Part shown: positions 1 through 5,628 of the stretch, in pieces
Numbering within the stretch: the stretch's first letter is position 1
How the letters are laid out: each line of letters begins with the position of its first letter
Source: Alphaproteobacteria bacterium
GTDB taxonomy: Bacteria > Pseudomonadota > Alphaproteobacteria > VGEJ01
Assembly: GCA_016869335.1 (NCBI GenBank)
Contig: VGEJ01000028.1
Coordinates: 1 to 15,235, forward strand
Direction of reading: 5' to 3'
DNA: 15,235 nucleotides
Position numbers and translations under genes: made by a program
Notes under the pieces: model-generated
What the model saw: only the letters and a program-made list of their open reading frames with translations
The model's database searches: none
What the model was told of the DNA's origin: nothing

Positions 1-135
1 CCGCTCGACTTCTTCGGCGCTGAGACGGGCGCGCGGCAGGAGTTCGGCGACGCACGCGGCCTCGTCGCGGCGGTACGCTGCCAAGATCGCAGCGCGGAGC
101 GGGGCGACAGCGGGCGGCGGACGGTCGAAGATCAC
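1..135 (-). CDS. putA: PutA N-terminus (proline dehydrogenase / P5C dehydrogenase), cut by window edge
   Basis: Only the first 45 codons lie in the window, read leftward from a GTG at 135-133. The frame is open up to a stop at 174-172 and has no ATG, so GTG 135 is the best start; a GGAG lies about 15 bases upstream, which is far. The visible protein begins V-I-F-D-R-P-P-P and continues with LRAAILAAYRRDEAACVAEL and then LLPRARLSAEEVER. From memory this matches the start of alphaproteobacterial PutA, the bifunctional flavoenzyme that oxidises proline to glutamate and in some bacteria represses its own gene. No catalytic domain is visible, so the call rests on the N-terminal pattern alone. It is transcribed divergently from the dioxygenase gene at 280. 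It could be another helical protein. Confidence 0.55.
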   Translation of the reverse strand, partial: MIFDRPPPAVAPLRAAILAAYRRDEAACVAELLPRARLSAEEVER

Positions 136-279
136 GGGCGAGGGTGCTGTCTCCGGCGCGGCCTGCCGTCTCTAGCACGAAACGGCGCGGTGCAGGTCGG
201 GAGATGAGCCGCAAGCGCGGTCGCGCTATGATGCGCGGGCGCCCGTGTTGCCAGGGCCGCGCATATCAGGGAGGCCGCC
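136..279. promoter_or_regulatory. Divergent intergenic region between putA and the EctD-like gene
   Basis: This 144-base spacer must carry the start signals for both flanking genes. A perfect 10-base palindrome, CGGGCGCCCG, lies at 236-245. A TATGAT resembling a -10 box is at 227-232, but I see no good -35 partner at the right distance. A strong Shine-Dalgarno, AGGGAGG (268-274), serves the plus-strand gene at 280. The palindrome could be an operator or a chance GC-rich match. Confidence 0.3.
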
Positions 280-1086
280 ATGCGGTTGACCACTGCCCAA
301 GTCGCGTCGTACCGCGACCGGGGCTACCTCATCTTTCCCGGCCTGTTCGCGGGGGCCGAAGTGGCACTGATGCGGGCGGCGCTGCCGGCGCTGTTCGACG
401 AGCGGCGGCCCGAGAATTTCCGCGAGAAAGCGAGTGACGAGGTCCGCTCGGCATTCGCCGTCCACGAACGCAGTGATGTGTTCCGGAGGCTCGTGCGCCA
501 TCCCCGGCTGATCACGCCGGCCGTGCAGCTCAGCGACGGCGAGCCGGTCTACGTCCAGCAGGTCAAGATCAACGTGAAAGCCGCGTTCGCGGGCGACGTC
601 TGGCAATGGCACCAGGACTTCTCGACCCACCATGCCGAGGACGGTGTGCCCCTTCCGCGGCCGATCAACCTTCACGTGTTTCTGGATGATGTCACTGAGT
701 TCAACGGCCCGCTGATGCTGATCGCCGGCTCGCAGCGCACCGGGCCGATCGCGGCCAACCTCGACACGACGACGACCAGCTACCCGCTGTGGACGCTCGA
801 TGAGGCGACGATCGCCAAGCTGGTCGCGAACGGCGACATCGTGTCGGCCAAGGGTCCGGCCGGTACGCTCCTGATCTTCGGCGACACCATGGTGCACGGC
901 TCGGCGATGAACATGTCGCCGTGGCGGCGGGCGATCTTCTCGCTCATCGCTAACCCGGTGAGCAACGCCCAGACGACGCTGCGTCGGCCGGAGTGGATCC
1001 ACCATCGCGACTTCACGCCGATCGCGCCGTTGGCCGACGATTGCCTGTTGGCGCTCGCCGAGCGCCCGGCGGCGATCGCCGGCTAG
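280..1086 (+). CDS. EctD-like (PhyH family) Fe(II)/2-oxoglutarate dioxygenase
   Basis: A 268-residue non-haem iron oxygenase, predicted to hydroxylate a small substrate while decarboxylating 2-oxoglutarate. The start is fixed by AGGGAGG five bases before the ATG. The iron site is visible as H111-x-D113 in WHQDFSTHHAEDG (110-122) and H206 in VHGSAMNMSP. R217 fits the 2-oxoglutarate-binding arginine. The protein also follows ectoine hydroxylase EctD around YVQQVKIN (91-98), NGPLMLIAGSQR (142-153), NPVSN (225-229) and RPEWI (236-240). The Asp in HxD indicates a hydroxylase rather than a halogenase. Against EctD as I remember it, the substrate-contacting Trp152 aligns with H117 and Asn261 with I219, while Gln127 is kept as Q94, so ectoine may not be the substrate. 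No ectABC genes lie in the window. hemB begins 12 bases downstream. The family is confident; the substrate is unknown. Confidence 0.85.
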   Translation: MRLTTAQVASYRDRGYLIFPGLFAGAEVALMRAALPALFDERRPENFREKASDEVRSAFAVHERSDVFRRLVRHPRLITPAVQLSDGEPVYVQQVKINVKAAFAGDVWQWHQDFSTHHAEDGVPLPRPINLHVFLDDVTEFNGPLMLIAGSQRTGPIAANLDTTTTSYPLWTLDEATIAKLVANGDIVSAKGPAGTLLIFGDTMVHGSAMNMSPWRRAIFSLIANPVSNAQTTLRRPEWIHHRDFTPIAPLADDCLLALAERPAAIAG

Positions 1087-1098
1087 AGGGGGCCGAGG

Positions 1099-2118
1099 AT
1101 GAGCGGACCGTGGACGCAGCACGTTCCTCCGGGCGGCTTCCCGCGCACGCGGATGCGGCGCAACCGGCGCTACCCGTGGTCGCGCCGCCTGGTGAGCGAG
1201 ACCCGGCTCAGCGTCGATGATTTGATTTGGCCGCTGTTCGTCCACGACCGCGAGGGGAGCGCGCCGGTGCCCTCGATGCCCGGCGTCGTGCGCCATTCGC
1301 TCGCCGGGCTGGCGGAGGCAGCCGGCGAGGCGGTGGCGTTGGGCATTCCGCTGGTGGCGCTCTTTCCCGCGATCGAGCCGGGGCTGCGCACCCCGGACGG
1401 CGAGGAGGCGATCAACCCCGACAACTTGGTGTGCCGTGCGGTGCGGGCCGTCAAGGCGGCGCAGCCCGGGCTCGGCGTCCTCTGCGATGTCGCGCTCGAT
1501 CCCTTCACCAGCCACGGCCAGGACGGGCTGGTGCGTGACGGCTATGTCGTCAACGACGAGACGGTGGAGACGCTGTGCCGCCAGGCGATCGTGCAGGCAC
1601 GCGCCGGGTGCGATGTCATCGCGCCCTCCGACATGATGGACGGGCGGGTGCGGGCGGTCCGCGACGCGCTCGATGCGGAGGGCTTCGAGCGCGTGCTGAT
1701 CATGTCCTACGCTGCCAAGTACGCGTCCGGGTTCTACGGGCCGTTCCGCGACGCGGTCGGCTCGGCCGGCTTCCTCGGCGGCGGCGACAAGCGCACCTAT
1801 CAGATGGACGCGGCCAATGGCGATGAAGCGCTGCGCGAAGTCGCGCTCGACATCGCCGAGGGCGCCGACATGGTGATGGTCAAGCCGGGCATGCCCTATC
1901 TCGACATCGTTCACCGGGTGAAGGAGGCGTTCGGCGTGCCCACCTTCGCCTACCAGGTGAGCGGCGAGTACGCGATGCTGAGCGCCGCCGCGGCCAACGG
2001 CTGGCTTGAGCGCGACAAGGTGATGATGGAGAGCCTGCTCGGGTTCAAACGCGCCGGCGCCGACGGCATCCTCACATACTTCGCGCGTGACGCGGCGCGG
2101 CTCCTGACGGCGAGTTAA
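1099..2118 (+). CDS. hemB: Delta-aminolevulinic acid dehydratase (porphobilinogen synthase)
   Basis: HemB condenses two 5-aminolevulinate molecules to porphobilinogen in cytoplasmic tetrapyrrole (haem, and where present chlorophyll or cobalamin) synthesis. The length, 339 residues, is normal. The two Schiff-base lysines are K207 in MSYAAKYASGFYGPFRDA and K262 in MVMVKPGMPYLD. The flexible segment GGGDKRTYQMD (227-237) is also clear. The metal site reads DVALDPFTSHGQDG (130-143), so the three zinc-binding cysteines of the zinc type are replaced by the Ala/Asp pattern of the Mg-type enzymes found in many alphaproteobacteria and pseudomonads. The arginine-rich N-terminal arm (FPRTRMRRNRRYPWSRR) is the usual oligomerisation arm. 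AGGGGG (1087-1092) lies six bases before the ATG. It probably shares a transcript with the genes at 280 and 2122. Confidence 0.97.
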   Translation: MSGPWTQHVPPGGFPRTRMRRNRRYPWSRRLVSETRLSVDDLIWPLFVHDREGSAPVPSMPGVVRHSLAGLAEAAGEAVALGIPLVALFPAIEPGLRTPDGEEAINPDNLVCRAVRAVKAAQPGLGVLCDVALDPFTSHGQDGLVRDGYVVNDETVETLCRQAIVQARAGCDVIAPSDMMDGRVRAVRDALDAEGFERVLIMSYAAKYASGFYGPFRDAVGSAGFLGGGDKRTYQMDAANGDEALREVALDIAEGADMVMVKPGMPYLDIVHRVKEAFGVPTFAYQVSGEYAMLSAAAANGWLERDKVMMESLLGFKRAGADGILTYFARDAARLLTAS

Positions 2119-2121
2119 GCG

Positions 2122-3180
2122 ATGGTCGAGACGAGCGTCTTCTTCGCTACCAACCGCCGGCCGAACGATCCGACCAATCCTACCGACTTCACCGAGGAGT
2201 TCGTCGGCGATATCGACTCGATCCGTTTTGGCAGCGCCACCGTCCCCGGCGATACGCTCTACGAGCAGGATGCCGATGCGCTGGGCGCCCGCATTACGCT
2301 TCGGGTCGAGCCCGAGAAGCTCGATCCGACGCACGCCGGTCTGTCCCAGCTCGGCTCGACCGCCTCATTCACCGCGATCGGCAAGGCGATGCGTGAGGGC
2401 AACAGCGATGCCCTGTTCTTCATCCACGGCTACAACTACCGCTTCCGCGCCTCGCTGGCGCGGGCGGCGCAGCTCCAGCAGTGGCTGAGCACGCAGGCGC
2501 GGCCGCTCACCGTCCTCTTCTTCGCCTGGCCATCCCTTGGCGAGGGTGTGGCACCGCAGACCTACAAGGACGAGCGCAAGCGCGCTGAGGCATCAGGCAG
2601 CGCGATCGCCCGCGCCGTGCTCACGGCCGCCGACTTCATCCGCGCGACGCCACGCGCCGACCGCTGCCTGCAGCGGATCCACTTGATCAGCCACAGCATG
2701 GGCGCGTGGGCACTGCGCGGCGCCATCCAACAGATGCGCACCTTCGTCGGCGACAACATCCCGCCGCTGTTCGCCGAAGTGATGGTTCTGGCGGGCGACG
2801 AGGATGACGACGCGCTCTCGGACCGGCGCAAGCTGCTGCCGATCCTGCGCGGCAGCCAGCGCATCACGGTGTACTACAATCTTGCGGACTATGCGCTGAA
2901 GGCGAGCGATGTCGCGATGGGCAATCCCGACCGGCGCGGCCGCTCCGGCCCCGAGAACCGCGCGGCGCTCCCGGAGAAGGTGGTGCCGGTCAACGTGTCG
3001 CCGGCGATCCGCTGGGAGCAGACGCCGGGCTTCGCGCCGTGGGAGGTCGATGAGACCGGACACCAGTACTACCGCAACAACCGGCTGGTACGCGACGACC
3101 TCGTCGAGGTCCTCAAGGGCACCCCGACGGCCGACACGCCCGGCCGCGCCAAGCGCGACGACTACTGGCGGCTCGGATAG
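2122..3180 (+). CDS. DUF900-type alpha/beta hydrolase (COG4782-like esterase)
   Basis: A 352-residue serine hydrolase of the alpha/beta-fold, DUF900-like class. The usual landmarks appear in order: an oxyanion-hole strand FFIHGYNYRF (99-108), FFAWPS (133-138), and the nucleophile elbow ISHSMG (189-194) with S192 as nucleophile. D226 in LAGDEDDD is a candidate acid and H314 in ETGHQYY the likely base. The N-terminus VFFATNRRP is typical of the family. I see no signal peptide, so it is probably cytoplasmic. The natural substrate is not known for the family and cannot be read here. The gene begins three bases after the hemB stop with only a weak GGCGAG upstream, suggesting translation coupled to hemB. 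Its last 19 bases overlap the end of the opposite-strand decarboxylase gene. Confidence 0.85.
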   Translation: MVETSVFFATNRRPNDPTNPTDFTEEFVGDIDSIRFGSATVPGDTLYEQDADALGARITLRVEPEKLDPTHAGLSQLGSTASFTAIGKAMREGNSDALFFIHGYNYRFRASLARAAQLQQWLSTQARPLTVLFFAWPSLGEGVAPQTYKDERKRAEASGSAIARAVLTAADFIRATPRADRCLQRIHLISHSMGAWALRGAIQQMRTFVGDNIPPLFAEVMVLAGDEDDDALSDRRKLLPILRGSQRITVYYNLADYALKASDVAMGNPDRRGRSGPENRAALPEKVVPVNVSPAIRWEQTPGFAPWEVDETGHQYYRNNRLVRDDLVEVLKGTPTADTPGRAKRDDYWRLG

Positions 3181-4307
3181 GCGCCGTCGTCGATCGCGAC
3201 GAAGGTGTCGGCGGAGAAGCCGTTGAAGCGGGTGGCCAGCGCGTTGGAATATGCGCCGGCTTGGCCGAACTCGATCCAGTCGCCCTCTTCCGCATTCGCC
3301 GGCAGCCGCCACAAGCCCGGCACCGCGTCCATCGAGTCGCAGGTCGGGCCGAACAGCGAGAACTCGGCACGTTCCGGTGCGACCGGACCGCTCAACCGGA
3401 TCAGCCGCACCGGCAGGATCACGCCGAGCTTGAGATCGGAGAGCGCGCCGAACACGCCCTCGTTGATGTAGAGGCTCCGGTCCTTGCGCAGGTGGATCTG
3501 GGTCAGGATCGAGCAGCCGTCGGCGACCAGGGCGCGGCCCGGCTCGCACATCAACACGGTTTCGTGCGCGAGACCGAGCTCGGCCGCACCAGCCGTGATG
3601 GCCGCAACGAAATCGGCGAGCGGCGGGATCTCGCTGCCGGGGTAGTAGGCCGGGAACCCGCCCCCAACGTTGACCGCGCGCAGCGGGACCCCGGCCTCGC
3701 GCGCGGTCTCGCCCACCAGCCGCAGTGCCGTGCGATAGGCCTCCGGCGCCACGCACTGCGAGCCGACGTGGAACGAGAGGCCGGCCTCGAACCCGGCGCC
3801 GTGGACTGCCCGCAGGAGCGCCGCCCCCTCGCTCACCTCGGCCCCGAAATTGCGCGAGAGATCGATCGCGGCATGGCCGGCCGGGGTCGCCAGGCGAACC
3901 TGGATCGCCAGGTCGCGGCCGCCGGTCTCGGCCATCACCTTGGCGAGCTCGCGCGCCGAATCGATGGTGTAGTGCCGCACGCCGTAGACCTGGTAGGCAC
4001 TGCGGATCGCGGCGCGGCCCTTCACCGGGTGGTGGTAGTAGGCGTTGGCATCGTCGAACTGTTCGTGGATCTGGGCCACCTCGGGCAGCGATGCGGTGTC
4101 GAAGTGGCGGATGCCCGCCTCGTAGAGCGTAGCCAGCACGAACGGATGCGGGTTGCACTTGACCGCGTAGAGCACGCGGCCCGGGAAGCGCCTGAGAAAC
4201 CAGCGCGCTTGGCGCGCCAACGCGGCGGGCCGCAGGCAGTACACCGGATAGCTCGGCGTCAGCGCCGCGACCATGGCTTCGACACTCGGATAACGCGCCA
4301 GGCTCAT
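3162..4307 (-). CDS. Ornithine decarboxylase-like, fold-III PLP enzyme (Orn/DAP/Arg decarboxylase family 2)
   Basis: A 381-residue alanine-racemase-fold decarboxylase, most likely making putrescine from ornithine for polyamine synthesis. Visible residues are K50 in YAVKCNPHP (the PLP Schiff base), H180 in FHVGSQC, the phosphate-binding loop VNVGGGFP (212-219), CEPGR (254-258), the catalytic Cys in FGPTCDSMD (C323-D324) and GAYSN (351-355). The TCDS motif and the length fit bacterial ornithine or lysine/ornithine decarboxylases rather than diaminopimelate decarboxylase. The frame stays open further upstream, but the ATG at 4307 is chosen because AGGGA precedes it at good spacing and the protein then begins as its homologues do. 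It is convergent with the hydrolase (19-base overlap) and divergent from the CoA-transferase. Lysine as substrate cannot be excluded. Confidence 0.88.
   Translation of the reverse strand: MSLARYPSVEAMVAALTPSYPVYCLRPAALARQARWFLRRFPGRVLYAVKCNPHPFVLATLYEAGIRHFDTASLPEVAQIHEQFDDANAYYHHPVKGRAAIRSAYQVYGVRHYTIDSARELAKVMAETGGRDLAIQVRLATPAGHAAIDLSRNFGAEVSEGAALLRAVHGAGFEAGLSFHVGSQCVAPEAYRTALRLVGETAREAGVPLRAVNVGGGFPAYYPGSEIPPLADFVAAITAGAAELGLAHETVLMCEPGRALVADGCSILTQIHLRKDRSLYINEGVFGALSDLKLGVILPVRLIRLSGPVAPERAEFSLFGPTCDSMDAVPGLWRLPANAEEGDWIEFGQAGAYSNALATRFNGFSADTFVAIDDGAYPSRQ
3187..3202. terminator. Weak hairpin just past the hydrolase stop
   Basis: TCGTCG (3187-3192), loop ATCG, CGACGA (3197-3202) form a perfect 6-bp stem seven bases after the hydrolase stop codon, inside the 3' end of the convergent decarboxylase gene. 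There is no T-tract. It could slow transcription from the plus strand, but a stem this short is common by chance in GC-rich DNA. Confidence 0.2.
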
Positions 4308-4427
4308 GGCCGTCCCTGCCCGGTGAAGGCGTAGCAACCGTTGCGCCCAGGCGGCGCGTCCGCTAAGAAGCGCCGACGTTAGTGGCTGTGCCCCGCCGTC
4401 GCAACCGCGGGGTGGCAAGGATCGCAT
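4308..4427. promoter_or_regulatory. Divergent spacer between the decarboxylase and CoA-transferase genes, with inverted repeats
   Basis: These 120 bases hold the start signals for two divergent genes. GCAACCGTTGC (4334-4344) is an 11-base inverted repeat around a single central base, the size of a small operator half-site. CGGCGC (4352-4357) pairs with GCGCCG (4370-4375) across a 12-base loop. AGGGA lies just upstream of the decarboxylase ATG, and AAGG (4417-4420) seven bases upstream of the TTG of the CoA-transferase. No confident -35/-10 pair is visible. The spacer is too short for the long ornithine-responsive speF leader known upstream of some alphaproteobacterial decarboxylases. Confidence 0.35.
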
Positions 4428-5609
4428 TTGGCGCTTCGCCCCTCTGCCGTTGCCGGACCGCTGTCGGGCGTGGTGGTCATCGACCTCACGCGGGTGCTCG
4501 CAGGCCCATTCTGCACCATGATCCTCGCCGATCTCGGCGCCCGCGTGATCAAGGTCGAGACGCCCGGCGCGGGCGATGACTCGCGCGGCTTTCCGCCCAC
4601 TGTCGGGGGCCGCTCCGCCTACTTCATGTCGCTCAACCGCGGCAAGGAAAGCATCGCGCTCGACCTCCGGGCGGCCGGCGACAGCCACCTGTTCGAGGCG
4701 TTGCTCGGCGCGGGCGACGTCCTGGTCGAGAACTTCCGGCCCGGCGTCCTCGAGCGTCTCGGCTTCGGCTGGGGGCGGCTGCGCACCGACTTCCCGCGCC
4801 TGATCTATCTCGCCGCCTCCGGTTTCGGCCACAGCGGCCCTTATGCCGAGCGGCCGGCCTATGACATGGTGGTGCAGGGCATGGGCGGCATCATGAGCGT
4901 CACCGGCCAGCCGGATGGCCCACCCACTCGGGTCGGCACTTCGATCGGTGATCTTACGGCTGGCCTCTACGCGGCGGTCGCCATCGGCGCGGCGCTGCAT
5001 CACCGGAACGCGACCGGAGGGGGCATGATGATCGATGTGGCGATGCTCGACTGCCAGGTCGCGATCCTCGAGAACGCCATCGCCCGCTACTGCGCCACCG
5101 GCGAGGTGCCGCAGCCGCTCGGCGCCCGTCACCCCTCGATCGCGCCGTTTGCGCCGTTCGCGACGGCGGACGGCCACGTCATCATCGCGTGCGGCAATCA
5201 GGCGCTGTTCGAACGCCTCGCGGTGACCCTCGACCGGCCGCAGCTTGCGACCGATGCGCGCTATGCCGACAACGCCGCACGGAGCCGGCACGCAGCGGAG
5301 CTCGCCCGCGACATCGAGGCGATCACCCGCACCCGGCCGACCCCCCATTGGCTCGCCGCGCTGCACGCCGCAGGCATTCCGTGCAGCCCGATCAACAATG
5401 TGGCCCAAGTGCTCGCCGATCCGCAGGTGGCCGCGCGCAACATGGTGGTCGGCATCGACGACCCCGGGCTCGGCTGGTTGAAGGTGGCCGGGAACCCGAT
5501 CAAGATGTCCGCGTTCGCCGACCCGGCGCGGCGCGGCCCCGCGCCCGCCCTGGATGAGCAGCGCGCGCTGATCATCGCCGAGCTGCGCGAGACCGGCGCG
5601 CTCGAGTGA
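4428..5609 (+). CDS. Class III CoA-transferase (CaiB/BaiF family)
   Basis: A 393-residue family III CoA-transferase, predicted to move CoA between carboxylic acids as an interlocked dimer in the cytoplasm. Family landmarks are LDGxxVLDLTRVLAGP-like text at residues 12-27, ADLGARVIKVETPGAGD (34-50), SLNRGKESIALDL (68-80), ENFRPG (101-106) and GQPDGPPTRVGTSIGD (160-175). D175 aligns with the catalytic Asp169 of formyl-CoA transferase, which forms the aspartyl-CoA intermediate. GIPCSPINNV (316-325) is typical of the C-terminal part. The start must be TTG 4428 (or a rarer CTG at 4386), because the frame has a stop at 4380 and no upstream ATG or GTG; AAGG precedes the TTG by seven bases. No acyl-CoA ligase or dehydrogenase adjoins it, so the acid cannot be named. 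The acylase gene follows after 19 bases. Confidence 0.9.
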   Translation: MALRPSAVAGPLSGVVVIDLTRVLAGPFCTMILADLGARVIKVETPGAGDDSRGFPPTVGGRSAYFMSLNRGKESIALDLRAAGDSHLFEALLGAGDVLVENFRPGVLERLGFGWGRLRTDFPRLIYLAASGFGHSGPYAERPAYDMVVQGMGGIMSVTGQPDGPPTRVGTSIGDLTAGLYAAVAIGAALHHRNATGGGMMIDVAMLDCQVAILENAIARYCATGEVPQPLGARHPSIAPFAPFATADGHVIIACGNQALFERLAVTLDRPQLATDARYADNAARSRHAAELARDIEAITRTRPTPHWLAALHAAGIPCSPINNVAQVLADPQVAARNMVVGIDDPGLGWLKVAGNPIKMSAFADPARRGPAPALDEQRALIIAELRETGALE

Positions 5610-5628
5610 CGCGAGGAGGTTGCACGCC

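Noticed and set aside
226..2334. A 702-codon open frame on the minus strand opposite the dioxygenase and hemB genes
   Set aside because: It is antisense to two clearly recognised genes, has His/Arg/Gly/Asp-rich low-information text and no family motif; long antisense frames are expected in GC-rich DNA.
3261..4334. A 357-codon plus-strand frame opposite the decarboxylase
   Set aside because: The minus-strand frame has all catalytic motifs of a fold-III decarboxylase; the plus-strand text has none.
4308..4427. A speF-type ornithine-responsive leader before the decarboxylase
   Set aside because: The leader known from other alphaproteobacteria is several hundred bases long, while only 120 bases separate the two divergent genes, and no upstream leader ORF is visible.
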